From positions 434,001 through 498,000 of the forward strand of contig JANFNE010000031.1 in the NCBI GenBank assembly GCA_024867545.1: a DNA stretch of 64,000 bases, given 5' to 3'. The position numbers and the translations under genes were made by a program. Each line of letters starts with the position of its first letter. Position 1 is the first letter of the stretch. The notes under the pieces were generated by a model that did not search any database, was not told where the DNA came from, and saw only the letters and a program-made list of their open reading frames with translations. Shown one piece after another: positions 1 through 11,686 of the stretch. Origin of the DNA: Phytopythium helicoides (taxonomy: Eukaryota > Oomycota > Peronosporomycetes > Pythiales > Pythiaceae).

Positions 1-2622
1 GAGCTTCGACACTCCCTCGAGCAAGGCAGCGAGGATGAGCACGCCGACGCTATCGGAACCACCAAAGGCGCACAGTGGGCAAACCGTGTGCTGGCTGCGT
101 ACAAGTCGCGAGACGCCAACGACTACTCGGTGTGGGACAGCTGGGTGCCGGAGGATCCTGTCTCTCGGCAAGAACGCGCCGATCGCGAGGCAGAGCTCGA
201 GAAAATCCGCAATCGTGAGTTTGAGGCCAACAACCCCGAGTTCTGCAATCAATTCAAGCACGATTTAGAGGAGCGGCAGCGATCTCAGAAACAAAAAGAG
301 CACAGCGCTCAAAGTAAGTGGCAGGTAGCGCGTGGGTGGTGATAAGCACGCAATGCTGACCTGTGTGTCTTTTCCGACGTCCTAGAGCTCAAGCAGAAAG
401 GGAACGTGTTATACAAGCGAAAAAAATACACTGAAGCCATCGAGAACTACATGCAGGCTCTAGAACTGGCGCCGTTTAACGTCGCAGTCCTCGCCAACAT
501 CGCTCAGTGCTACTTGCGACTGGACGAGATGGACAATTGCGTCGAGTTCTGCACCCGCACACTATTCATTGATCCAAATCACATAAAGGCATTATCTCGA
601 AGGGCCAACGTGTGGCACAGGCAAAGCAAGCTTAAGGAAGCAGCTGAAGATATGAAAAAGGCGCTTGCACTGGATCCAGAAAACCTAGACGTCATTGAAC
701 AGCATTCTATCGTGGTCGGAGACTATGAAGACTCGGCCACGAAAAGCATTCTTGAGGCTGCGATCCGCGGTGCCTCAGCTGCAAAGACCAAGCTTGGATC
801 GAATGTGGTGGAAGAGTTGCGGTTTGTCCAGGGTATTCTAGATCAGATCAACAAGCAAGAGTGTGCAGCAGAATCTACACCACCAAGCTTGCCTGAAGTG
901 AGCAATCACGAGTCATGTAAGACTCCAAACATGGGCATTATCCTGTGGCAATGGTCAGCGTATGAATTGTTACTCCCTTTTGTTGAGCGCAGTGAGTATG
1001 CTCGCGATCACTTGCGAACCTCAGGAGAGCTGTTTCGCCTGAGCGATCGTCTACAAAATGTATTTACGTCAGCTTTTTCTGCCGGACACAATCCGACTAC
1101 CCAAGTTACCAAAGAAAACGTGGACTATGAGATTATTATATCAGCAATGCTGAACTGTCTCGCTGCAGGAGTTGCTGATACACCTCGAAATCAAGTAGTT
1201 CTGTTCCGGCAGAAGCTGTTTCGAGAGTCTTTACTGGCATCGTTGAGTCAGCTCCACCCAGATATTGCTTCAAGTCACAATTCCAAGACACTGTGCGATC
1301 TCCTTCGATCATCAATCGTCCAAGCAAGCATTGTCCGTGTTATCGAGGAGATCATTGACTCTAAGGCGTGGAAGAATGCTGTGCTATCGTCACCTACTTG
1401 CCTTAATCGGCTGTTTGAAATCCTGCAACATGGTAAAGAAGGCAATAACATTCCACAGCGTGATGCTGATGCCATCACAAATCGCGGTATATCAGCCTCT
1501 AGTATCTGCTTCACGCTCAGTAATGATGCGGTAGGGATCAATATCCTCGTAAAACCTGAAGACGCTGGTCAGCGCATCTGTGCAATTTCCAAAAGTATCC
1601 GTGCATTTGGCAGCTCTGACTCGCCGACACTGAAGAACCTCCTCGGCTTTGTGACGAATTTAACCACTAGTGAGGCTTTCCGAGCTGCTATTGAGGTGGC
1701 ATCGCTAGAGTCTGAGCGAAAATCTCTAATTAAGAGCTTACTATCCATTGCAGAGCAGTTCTACACATGTCCAACCTCGGCTGATTATACATCAAGCGAG
1801 CGAGCTCTAGCTACGTTGCTGAACTTGTCTTTTCATGAATACTCTCAAGTTCGACGGGAAGATTTGTTAGAGATGAACGCTGCGGATACTTTACACAGCA
1901 TCTTTGCCCACATGCAGCAAGAAACCTTCATTCAATCTATCTGCATCTTGTCTCGCGCTTCAAGCCTTTTATGTCGGCTTCACGTCATTCGCCACATCGC
2001 CAATAAAAGCAAAGTTATCGAGGCGTGCGAAAAGAAGCTCAGCGATGACACTCTGCTGACAAAAATGTTCTTCGTATGCAAAGAGGCAATGGCAAACTAC
2101 AAGAACGATATCAAGATATCGGGAGAGATATGGCAAGTCTGCGCTCAAATATGGTGCCACTTTGGATGGTGTGCGCATTTGACCACGGTACGCTCACTTC
2201 TCCGACAAGAGAATGCATTACCATTGCTACTGGAAGCAGTTGCACTTGCAAATGAAAGAAACACCTATCGAATGTCTGAGTCAGAGGCAAAGAATAAGAA
2301 TGGGACTAGCACCGAGCGCCTAGTTGGCAATATCGTGAAGGTGCTCATCGCCCTCGAGAGTGACCACTGCGAGGATGATTACACGTCGCTATCAACGGAA
2401 AGGAGCCTTAAAGTGCTCGTTTATGCTCTCCAACATCTTCCTGACGGTCTCGCAAGAAAGAACGTCGCGATCCTACTAGCAAAGTTGTGCCAGCGTGACC
2501 CAACCATCAAAGACGTGGTTCGGTCACTGAGGGGGATTGAGATGATGCTGAGTATCAGCCAATCACTACAAAAGCCGTCATTGAACACCGGTAAGCAAGC
2601 TCACAAAGCTCTAAGTGCTTGA
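1..2622 (+). CDS. TPR plus armadillo-type repeat protein (5' partial)
   Basis: The frame is open from base 1, so the start lies outside the window. Exons are 1-313 and 386-2622, joined over a 72-nt intron (donor GTAAGT at 314, acceptor CCTAG ending at 385), giving 849 visible residues. An acidic and basic linker (DSWVPEDP, then Glu/Lys/Arg-rich helix) leads into three TPR units at about residues 105-210, with typical spacing (KGNVLYKRKKYTEAIENY, then ANIAQCYLRL, then RANVWHRQSKLKEA). The remaining 600 residues are Leu/Ala-rich helices resembling armadillo repeats, clearest near the C-terminus (VLVYALQHLPDGLARKNV). TPR+ARM proteins of the TTC12/UNC45 type act as cytosolic co-chaperones, for example in dynein or myosin assembly. 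The architecture fits, but the exact orthologue is not certain. Confidence 0.85.
314..385 (+). other. Intron of the TPR/ARM gene
   Basis: GTAAGT donor follows CAAA and the acceptor is CCTAG before AGCTCAAG. The split codon restores Lys and joins two open frames. Without splicing the frame stops at 340-342. Confidence 0.85.
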
Positions 2623-2744
2623 TAGCATTGAATCACAATCAATAAACCAAGCAATATATGCTGAATTTGAACTCAAGTTTTTGACTTAGTATGTATTTTT
2701 TCAATGCTACCCGGCGCGCAGAGATTTATTCAAGCTGGTGGCCC

Positions 2745-4137
2745 TCAACCGCGACAGCGATGCAGCAGCTTTGCAGGGGAAAAATCAACCATTAAATGGT
2801 GAGCCGCGAGCGACCATATACATAAAGAAGTGCTGCACCTGACGAAAAGTGAGAAGGGCCGCGCGTACGTGACAATGAACTTCTCGGATCCAGCATCCTG
2901 GTCATATACAACCCAGCTCACGATTAGCATGATCCTCCCTCTCCCGCGATCAATTGGTACGATTGCGTACTCCTTCTTTCTCAATTTTGAACAGTGTCGA
3001 GTTCGATTTTGGGCACCGCACATCGGCAATAGGGTTGATGAATTTCTGAATGAGTGATCGAAAGGTATCACCTGGTGTTTCGCTCGTAGAAGAGCGGCTC
3101 CGAAAGATTTGAAAGCGCTTAGCCTGGTACAGATTTTGAGTTAGCGACGATGGGGGCTTACGCTAGAAAAAGCCAGAGAAAATATACCTGGCTGTTAAGG
3201 CGAACGATAAGTTCCTGCTTCCTTGCCTCTTGTTCAATGTCAAAAGTCACTCGCGAAGCGTTCTTTGGAACGACGAGTTTATAGCGCTTGGCCTTTGGAG
3301 TAGGCGCCATCACAACTTTACCACCGTAGCAAGGATTGTTCCACTTAGACATTGCAAACTCGTCCAAACTTCACACGCCCTATTAGAAGAGGTCCCAAAA
3401 CTAGCGATTGAGTACACATCAGACACACCTGAAGCGGAATTTGTGCTTGTTGAGTCGCTTTCGCGCAAAGAGGCAAAAGTCCGTCTGGCTATCATGAACC
3501 TGAGGGATGTAAATCTTGAAAAAGCGCGATCCATAGCGTCTCTGCATGACCTGATAGGAGGTAACATATGCAATCACCAGTGAGTTCACAGCCGACAGAG
3601 AGTAGCTCAGATTTCTTTGCGCACTTGATCGCTGGTGCCAAGCTCCATAACTAGGATCCCGGATGCTGGAGGAATATAGTGCAAGAATGCTGTTCTTTTG
3701 GTGCTTTTGATTCCGTCGTCCAAGTCCTGTCATTGTAGATGTACGTTAGATCTCGGGCAAGCAAGTTGGCCCTGCATAATTGCCACCACCTCCTCAGCTG
3801 TTTCAGCAGTGTTGGATGGAGATGGGGAGATGGGTGGCTTTGAAGTTGGTGACGAAATAGTATTTGTCACGTCTTGCTGATCCTTTGCAGGGCATGTTGG
3901 TGAAGGTGCACGCTCGTCTTCGCGCTTGTCATTAACAAACCAGTCTTGAGACTCCCCCATGTCGCTCCCATCAGAGATGCGATCTTCAAACTCGTGCTTT
4001 AGGCGATCGGCAAACTCCCCCACCGTATCTTCCTCTACCATCGCCATCTCCAGCGGGAACGGAGCAAGGTATAGGTTCGATTGAGCTGCTGCGTTGCTCT
4101 GGAGAGTGGCAAAGGAATGAGGCTTCAATGCAGGCAC
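2745..4137 (-). pseudogene. Broken or multi-intron gene with tubby-like residues
   Basis: Several minus-strand open pieces lie in order. 4137-3730 encodes an acidic, Pro/Ser-rich N-terminus. Near 3640-3436 a piece contains FFKIYIP, DFCLFARKR and LNKHKFRF. A GTGTGT donor next to FRF and an acceptor ending GTGAAG at about 3367 would join it in frame to SLDEFAMSKW-NNPCYGGKV (about 3366-3188). A 64-nt intron (3187-3124, donor GTATAT, branch CTAAC) joins this to AKRFQIFRSR and a stop at 2950. The spacing of FFxIY, F-LFARKR, SLDEFAMS and GGKV resembles the start of the tubby C-terminal barrel (YFLHL, FLLAARKR, ISxDPxDLS, GKL). The expected C-terminal motif may survive in another frame at about 2880-2800 (KFIVTYARPFSLF). 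Decayed or mis-assembled is likely. The tubby reading is an inference. Confidence 0.35.
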
Positions 4138-4290
4138 GCCGGGTCCAAAAACAGCTAAATCTCAATTTATCTGAATTGATGTGCATATGAAAATAGGCAT
4201 GCTATATTAGCAGAAGCGATGTGCTCACTGGTACTTGTGAAGCTACCAAGCTCAAAGTGAAAATGAAAAGCGAACAACTTGAGTGCTAGG
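4138..4290. promoter_or_regulatory. Divergent intergenic promoter region
   Basis: 153 bp separate the minus-strand gene ending upstream at 4137 from the ankyrin gene ATG at 4291. The interval should hold both promoters. No specific element is recognised. Confidence 0.4.
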
Positions 4291-5978
4291 ATGGTGGAAG
4301 AGAGTCATTACGAGTTGCTCCGTGACGCGATATTTGATAACGATCGAGGGCGAGTTGCTGAGCTCCTTGATGTCGATGGAGTTAATGTCGATCACTTTGA
4401 CGCGGGAGGGCAAACTCTTTTGCATTTGGCAAGCTTTTGGGGGCGAATGGATATTGTCAAGCTCCTTTTAAGTGCAGGAGCTAGCATGAAGACCAAAAAT
4501 GCAGCAGGTTGTACCGCGCTCGACTTGGCAGTTCACTGGGGACACTCTGCAGTTGCTGAGGTGATACGATTACGTGGAGGTAGTTCCGTCTGGGAAGACA
4601 AACTTGGGCTTCTTCAAGTAGCCTTAGAAGATGCGAACCTCAAACTCGCAGATATTCAGGTGCGGTACGATGAGAAAAATCGCCAGTGCGAAGCAAAGTC
4701 TTCAGACATCCATGCGCTTGAGAGACAACTCGAGAATGAGCGAGGTGCACACACATTGACAACCTTTCGACTCGATGAAGCAATTTTACGCTTAGTCGAG
4801 CTGGAATCAAGGACTATTTGAGCAGCAACAGTCAATTGAGAGATTAACGGGTGAGCTGCAAAGTGCCCTGATAGACAAAGCGAATGCGGAAAGTGCGCGT
4901 GATAGGGCTGAGAGAGAGACATCTGATTTGATGGCACATCGTGATGAGATTCTTGCAAAGATGAAAGAGTCGGTAGCTAAACAGGAGGAGAGTACATACA
5001 ACTGGCAGCGTGCCGAAGTGGCTGCAGCGATAGCCGAGACCCAACGCAACTTTGCGCTGAGTGATCGTGATCGGTATCAAAAGCGTTATGGTGCTGCACT
5101 TGGTGACCTTGCAATAATGACAGCTCGGCTTGTAGCAGCCGAGCAAGAGCTAATGGAGCTCAAGATCAATTTGGCAGAATTCATTTTTGAATTCACGAAA
5201 GGCAAAACGATCTCAAAAGCGAGCTGCCAAGGCGATGCAATCATTACCTCAGTCCTATGGTGGAGGTCAGCAACGCCAAGGACCTCGAGCTGTCACAGCG
5301 CCTGTTCATGGATCTTCTGGCCTGCCAACGAAACAGTCTAAGACCAAAGCTGTCAGCAACACTGACCGATTCTCCATCTACGATAACAGCATTGATATTT
5401 CAGTCACCCACGGCATCGTATACCCGAAGAAAGAGAGGTTTTCGTTGGCTGCCCGTGACTTTGGTGAGAAGCTCAGAGCTCAGGAGAAAAGAAAACAGCA
5501 GCTTCGGGTTCAGGAGTTGCAACGAGTTGAAAACCAGTTTCTCGCTGATGGGCTTAATCTTCGCGTTGCGGTAGCTGGTCATTTTCAGGAAGAGTTTGTG
5601 TCTAGCGTGCGGGAATTCACTACTTCGCAAGCAAAGCGCTGGAAGGAGCTCAAAATTGAGCGTGATCAACAGCTGCGCTTCACGGCCAACGCACAGAGCC
5701 GTAGTGTTTGCACTGCGCCGGGAGGCTCACGAACGAGTAATGGGCTAGTATTAGACGAAGACAAGCCAAGCAAGATATTTTCTCAGGTGCAGGCCGCTTT
5801 AATAGGCGGAGGCGAAACGAGTTGTTGTGCGTCCACGTCAGCAAACAAAAGAAGATTCCAAGCAGATTTCTTTGCATTGGATAACGCCCAGTCTGATGCC
5901 GATTGCCTGGCCTTAGAGCAAAAACAGTTACAACCATTATCACATCAGGATCGGCACACTAGATTACCTAGTTTATGA
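4291..5978 (+). CDS. Ankyrin-repeat and coiled-coil protein with two apparent frameshifts
   Basis: The ATG at 4291 opens MVEESHYELLRDAIF. Two ankyrin repeats cover about residues 40-100 (GGQTLLHLASFWGRMDIVKLLL and GCTALDLAVHWGHSAVAEVI). A Glu/Lys/Arg-rich coiled coil follows. The first frame stops at 4819, but the +1 frame continues seamlessly (GLFEQQQSIERLTGELQSAL) if one base is dropped near 4811-4815. A second +1 shift at the five-T run 5184-5188 leads into a Lys/Arg-rich tail that ends at 5978. With both corrected the protein is about 560 aa. Both shifts sit on short homopolymers, so sequencing or assembly error is as likely as real decay. Probably a cytoskeletal or scaffold protein. No orthologue is recognised. 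Confidence 0.65.
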
Positions 5979-5980
5979 AC

Positions 5981-7208
5981 CTAGTTTACGCTATAGGTGC
6001 CGTTTGGAGGCAATGCTGTAGTTTGGGCCGGCTGCATTGCCGAGTGAAAGGAACGAACGACCTCTCCACTCGGACTTCGCAGTTGAGCCGTTGTGGCGTG
6101 TACTTGCGATTGAGGTGACGTAGAACAGCAACTAGATGAAGTAGTTAATTGCCGGATCTTTTGATTTGGAGAGCACGGAGCTTCATTTTTTTCCATTGAT
6201 ACGAGACGTGCCTTTATCGGTGAGGATGGTGGTCTAGTGGTTCCAGGTACAACTCGTGGAGACGAATGGATGATAGTTCGACCGGATAAAGCGTCATATT
6301 TTACCACTGAATCCAATTGAGCTGTCGATGATGTTGCCTGCATTACTCGACAGACTTGGTTATAATTCATTTGTGCTGTAGCTAGAAGTAGTTTCGTCTC
6401 TTTCTCGTGCATGGCGCATGTAAATGTAAGTGTCTGCTTCATCTCTTCTAGCTGCCGCTGCACCTGCGCGATCTCCCATTTGGCCTTGTCCCGCTCAAGC
6501 GTAAGGCTCTCAACACGCCCACGAAGATCTTTGTCACTATCCATTATCTCTCGAATTCGACCGCGGAGCTTATTACATAGAATAGCGTCGCCGCCACCTT
6601 CTGGTGTATTCTCGATCAAATCCAGGCGTGCAGAAAGGGCTGCATGTGAATGCTGTAGCTCGTCTTTTTCTCGATCGAGTGCCTGTTTTTGCTCCACAAG
6701 ACGTCTAACTAGCATTCGCTCGTGCTCCAGCTGATCTCCTAGCTCAGGTCTGATGAGATCATCAAGTACTTCAGCAAGCTGCAAAGCAAACGCGTCAAGT
6801 TGCCTGTTTAGAACGATAACAGTTCGATCCAATAGGCTGTTGACAAGACCGAAGATCTCCTTTGCTGCACGTTCGTGCAGCTCTATGGTCTTGATGTGAC
6901 CTTCTTGAAGTATACTGGCACTAGTAGTAGCTCTTTCTGCAGTTTCGTCGATAATCTGAAGGGTTTGATGCAATGACCGCTCCTTCCACAGCTGGATGAC
7001 CTGAAAACAACTCACGGGTCGACCCGGAGCCGGGTGAGGAGGGCAAGATTGCTGTCTTTGCAGACGTATGAACCACTTGAGAGATATTCGTTTTGAGCGA
7101 GTCAACAAGCGTCTGCACTCGGGTGGGGAGAGCATAACCCGTCCCAGCGACGATGCCTTTCCTCTGAAATGCGACGCTAAGCGACTGAAGAGCTGCTGAG
7201 TCAGCCAT
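5981..7208 (-). CDS. Coiled-coil protein, unknown function
   Basis: ATG at 7208 begins MADSAALQSLSVAFQRKG. The first 65 or so residues are Ser/Thr-rich. The main body (VIQLWKERSLHQTLQII onward) is an extended Leu/Glu/Lys/Arg coiled coil (about 6990-6380), followed by a Ser/Pro-rich tail (RPPSSPIKARL) and a stop at 5981. The N-terminal frame and the coiled-coil frame differ by +1 at the A4 run 7004-7007 (T4 in the coding strand). Either one base is extra, or a tiny intron ends at the TTTTCAG there. The stop lies 2 bp from the convergent ankyrin gene stop, so their 3' UTRs must overlap. No domain beyond the coiled coil is recognised. Confidence 0.6.
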
Positions 7209-7279
7209 CTACAGCGCTCCCCCGTATGACGCTGTGAAGTTGACGAGACTGTGGTGACTGAAACCACAACAATCTATAA

Positions 7280-8878
7280 TTACAAAACATGCATTAGGGA
7301 CGCCCATGACTCGAGATCTTGGTCTTCCTGAGGGATGGGTGGGTGCAGGAGTGGGTTAGTATCGCTGCTTGAATGATTCCTCGCACAATCTTGCCAATGA
7401 GCTATCGTCTCCATCGCTGCATCGAAAGCTGCTGGTCCCTTAGATAATGCATATTCCATCGCTTTCTCAAGCTCGGTATTGGATATCGGCACGCCAGATC
7501 GACGGAGCTTGACGAAGCTCAAACGAGTAATCACAATGCTTTCACTCTTTTCACCTCGTTGGCGTGGCGCTTCCACGTGTTTCTGCCAGCGAATTGTTAT
7601 GATACTGCTCAAGTCCAAGCGCATACGACCGTTTGCATACGGACGCGCCTGGTCGTCCTCAATAGAGTGAATCACGATTGTTGCCTCCTCATCGGAAGTG
7701 TTCTTGACTTGGGTTCGATTCTTACCACTGGGTGCTCGGTACTCAGAGAACAGAACGCCTTTGGACTCAATTATGAATCCCTGAGATGTCAGATGTGTTG
7801 ATCGACGATGAGCAATCCCTTGTTGATCCAAAGCCGGGTGCACATCCACAGCCTCCTTGACTGTATAGGTGCCAGACTTTTCGCAGAACAACTCTCGTTC
7901 AGATATCAGGATTGTGCGCAAGGCGTCCAGAACTCCCTTAACACCAGTGGTACCATTGACTGGAACTGCAGCAAACACAGACGCACAAATATCTCCCTCA
8001 GGAGTGGAGTAATTTGACACATGACTGAAAGCGGGCATGGCATCGCTGAGAAAGCGCATTCGCTCCTGAAGGATTTCTCGTCCGTCTTGTAGAATGTCGC
8101 TCTTCAAATCGCACAGTGTCTTCACTCGACCTTGCTCATCTTGTGGGAGGCAGATCAAGTACCCGAGCATTGACTCAGTTTGTTTATTCTAAATGCGAGA
8201 GACAATCAGAGCCATAGTTAGTACAAGGATGCTATGAAATCAGCATGGTCGAAACACTCACCGACATGTGAGACACGAATGATTGTACACGAGTACACCA
8301 AAGTTGCTGGCGCTGTGCTAGCTCTCGAAGCTTTGAGTTGACAAGCTGATGCTCATCGATTGTTGACAAGCAACCCGTTCTGTGCGCTACTTTCTGCGTC
8401 AAGTAGAGAATGTGCGCTTCAAGCTTGGACACCTCGAGCTTCAGCTGCGCGATTTCGACCTAGAGATACAATCAACTAGGTTAATTCAAATCTTATTGGT
8501 CGATACTGCTGTGTCGGGTAACCGCACCCTTCGTGCTGTATCAGAGCGAATACGCGAAGTTTGCCTTGGTTGTGAAGCCTGGAAGAGCTCCTTGGATTGG
8601 GCAGTAATAATTGGGTACTTCTTAGCCCTCCTCGTCAACTGTGTCCCGTCCGTCTCTGCCTGTTTTGCATATTTTTGCTGTTGATGGGTCTTGGTTCCAG
8701 TCGAGTTGGTATGGCCAGGTGCTTGGGCGTCCAGCAAGAGATCCATGTTTACAGACTGGGCGTTGCTTGTACCCGTGATGTCCATGAAATTTATGCCTCC
8801 CTTGCCTTGGAGCGTTTCAGCTGTCACCGTGTTAAGAAGATCGTCGAGCCAACTTGGCGGAAGCCAGGTCTCAGCCAT
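7280..8878 (-). CDS. S1: zipper + START-like domain protein, founder-like array member
   Basis: Three exons: 8878-8528, 8459-8262 and 8188-7280, giving 485 aa. ATG at 8878 opens MAETWLPPSWLDDLL, a Trp/Leu/acidic motif that could be an activation or docking helix. Exon 1 ends at RSDTARR. Exon 2 begins VEIAQLKLEVSKLEAHILYL, a zipper-like coiled coil, and ends FVSHMS. Exon 3 is the START-like domain (GRVKTLCDLKSDILQDGREIL; IIESKGVLFSEYRAP; EEATIVIHSIEDDQARPY; SIVITRLSFVKLRRSG). Intron 2 (8261-8189) has a GTGAGT donor, a TACTAAC branch site and a TTTAG acceptor. It is more diverged than S2-S12 and appears intact. Its 3' end is 71 bp from the next minus-strand gene. The family is recognised by architecture; regulation or lipid binding is inferred. 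Confidence 0.8.
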
Positions 8879-10062
8879 CGTGTGCGTGGGAACCGCGTCT
8901 GCACGCGCACGCCGCAAATTTCAAACTAAATCGACCGTCAAACATAGTCAGAGCGACTGCAAAGATCAACAGCTGCGAAGAAGGAGCTGATGGTCAGGTA
9001 GCGTGTCAGGTTCGTGTTGTTGTGCTCCAGTCAAAGAGTTTCAACTATGGTACTTCGAAGTGAGCATCACAGGACCACTATTGATAAGCAATGAGCAAAT
9101 CGGGACGGCACCACAGAGCAGAGTTCAGACGGGCACGTAATCGTGCCATGCGCGTAATCTAATGTGCGGAGCTGCAGGCTCACTAAATAGCAGCTATAAT
9201 CTTTGTTATCCAGGGCTCATCATTCTTCGGGCTCATCGAATCAAAGCCGATGCAAATCGTCAAGATGAAACCGATCAGCTGGCCAACGCCACGTCTGCAA
9301 GAGCAAACCTCACGACCCGTTATCCCCCAGTGGAAGCGTTTGCACAGCAAAAAAAAAAAAAAAATTCGTGCGGACATGCTAAGAAGGATTCTCGGGACTC
9401 ATCAACTGACGACGAACTGAAAAACTACCAACATGACTCGTCTGGCTCGGACTCTCAGAAGACTTGCTATTGCGAACTGCAGCCTCATGTTATGCGTCAA
9501 CTTGATGCGCCATCTCGTTGCCACGAACACTCCGCTTCGATTTGCTGGTAGACCTTTCTATTTAAGGCAGCGTTGGACACTCCGTAAGATCAAGTTACAG
9601 CACTGCGAAGCACGTAGCGCGTGATCGTACTATACAGGTTTACAAGACATCAACAAGGATCGTGGCGACAGCTCTCGCTGCATATGGCAACATCAGCGAC
9701 TGTGTGCTCCCAAGCATCAGGTGGTGCACTGAGATCGCGTGCTTCAGCTTTTCGCAGGTCTCATCCGTGGTTTGAAGCATCACATCCACCTCTGCCACCA
9801 CTTTGCGAGGTCATGCCCTCAGAACCAAGATCCTCGTTTGAAAATCGGTCCGTTCTCAGGCGAATATCACACCAACAGTGCTTTTGGGCCAAGCAATCCT
9901 TTTTCAGCGAATCAATTAACACCTGTACTTATTTATACACCAATCACAGAACTGGTACTCACAGTAAAAAAACAAAAACTATCCGCGACGATGGACCAAG
10001 CAAGCGAGGATCCATCAACTGTAGTATCTGAATCACCAGACGGAAGAATCTGAATCACCAGC
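8879..10062. other. Intergenic, S1 promoter side and start of a duplicated block
   Basis: No credible gene. It holds the upstream motif at 9095, a run of 16 A at about 9349-9364, and from about 9860 sequence nearly identical to 19015 onward, which marks the left edge of the S2/S3 duplication. Confidence 0.6.
9095..9114 (-). promoter_or_regulatory. Array upstream motif, S1
   Basis: GCAAATCgggacGGCACCAC, 217 bp upstream of the S1 ATG. It is one of the less exact copies in the middle of the motif. Confidence 0.4.
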
Positions 10063-11686
10063 TTACGCAGTAGACACCTCGCAGTCTCCGCTCGGCCACG
10101 TGTCGGCATCTTGGAGAGGGGTGAACTGCTGGGGGAATGCGAACACATTTCTGCTTCGGAAGCTCTCAGGACCTGAAGCCTGCCGCAGAGCCAAAAGGTC
10201 CAAGACCACCTCGAGAGCTTCGGGTCCCTTGGACAACATATAATCCATCTCCTCTCGCAGCTCAGACGAAGAAACGAGTACGCCGCATCGGCGAAGCTTG
10301 ACGAAACTGACCCGCGCGATAACAATGCGGTCCGTGTTGCCGCTGGTGTAATTGGTATCGAGTCGATACACCTCAGAATGTCTTTGGTCGTGATGAATGC
10401 TGATTATGCTGGTCACATCGAGGCACAAGCGACCGTTGACATGCGGATGCTTCTGGTCGTCCTCCACCGAGTGAATGACAACCGTTGCTTGGTCGGTATT
10501 ACCACCAGAGGCATGACACTCGGAGAACATAACTTCCTTCGACTCGATTATTCGTCCACTCGTTCTCAAGCACACACATCGGCGATGAGCCATCCCGTTC
10601 CGAGACAAGTCAGGATGCGAGTCCGCGGCTTCTGTAATACAACACGTCCCCGTCGTCTGGCACGTGAACGCGCGGTCCAAAGTCAACACTTCACGTAGCA
10701 CGTCCAACACGTCTTTCACGCTTGAGGCGCCTTCAACTGGAACCGTCGCAAACACCGACGCACACACGTCTCCCTCGGCGGTGGCATGTGACGACAACTC
10801 GTATCGGGGAAGGAAGTCCGGGCTGAGGAAGCGCATGCGCTCGTGCAGGATCTCACGACCGTCTCGCAAAATGTCACCTTTCAAATCACAAAGCATCTTC
10901 ACTCGAGACGAGGTGTCGAGAGGTAGATGGATGGAGTAATTGAGTAGCGGTCTGGAGCATTGGGGCTGTAGGAGATACCACGAATACGACATGCGGTTCA
11001 TTAGTGAGCGTTCACAGGAGGAATCAATCATACGCATAAACACCAACACCACGCACCAGAGATTGCGATATTGCGGACATGCCACGAGCGATCCAAAGCC
11101 GCTGATGCCGCGCCATCTCGCGCAACTTGTCGTTGATAAGCCGAGACTTCTCGAGAGACGGGAGGTGTCCGGCGCGGCTGACAGCTCTCTGCATCAAGTA
11201 GTCGATGCGCGCTTCGAGTTTGGGGACTTCGAGCTTCAGCTGTGCGATCTCCATCTGCAGACAGAGATAGACGAACGAGGCACCGTCGCAATCAGTTAGT
11301 TCGTCTCCACCGCATCAGCACTACGAATCATCGAGCGGAAACGCACCCTGCGAGCCGCATCTGTTCGCACTCCCACAACCTGGCGCTTCTTGGATAACTT
11401 GACGCACTGCTTCGTTCGGGACGTACGCGTAGGCGTACGAGTTGTTTGGTTTGTCAACTGCACGCGGTACTGTGTGTGGTTGGGTTATACTTGACGCCAA
11501 TTCCTCGAGTTGCTTGCTGAAGCTGTGGTCAATGAAGCGACCGAAGTCGTGGATGGGGGACGGGTTGACTGTGAGGACAGTCGCGCTCTCTTTGTCTTCA
11601 AAGTCTGGACCGAGTGCGGAGATATCAATGTTGGTTCCGTTGAGAAGCTCGTCGACCCAAGCGAGTGGCAGCGCGGATTCGGTCAT
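10063..11686 (-). pseudogene. S2: type I zipper + START-like gene with a 1-nt frameshift in exon 1
   Basis: Exons are 11686-11347, 11254-11057 and 10965-10063. Exon 1 starts MTESALPLAWVDELLNG and tracks S4 residue for residue until about codon 74. There an extra base (gcacgcgg in S2 against gcagcgg in S4, near 11461-11467) shifts the frame and brings an early stop near 11324. Exon 1 is 340 nt against 339 in S4, S6 and S8. Exon 2 (MEIAQLKLEVPKLEARIDYL) and exon 3 (903 nt, START-like, ending CEVSTA) are fully open. Without the extra base the product would be 479 aa. Very recent inactivation or a sequence error are equally possible. Confidence 0.75.

Noticed and set aside
9162..9551. 129-residue plus-strand frame between S1 and S2
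   Set aside because: It runs through a 16-A tract read as poly-Lys, has no homologue in the duplicated block, and shows no domain.
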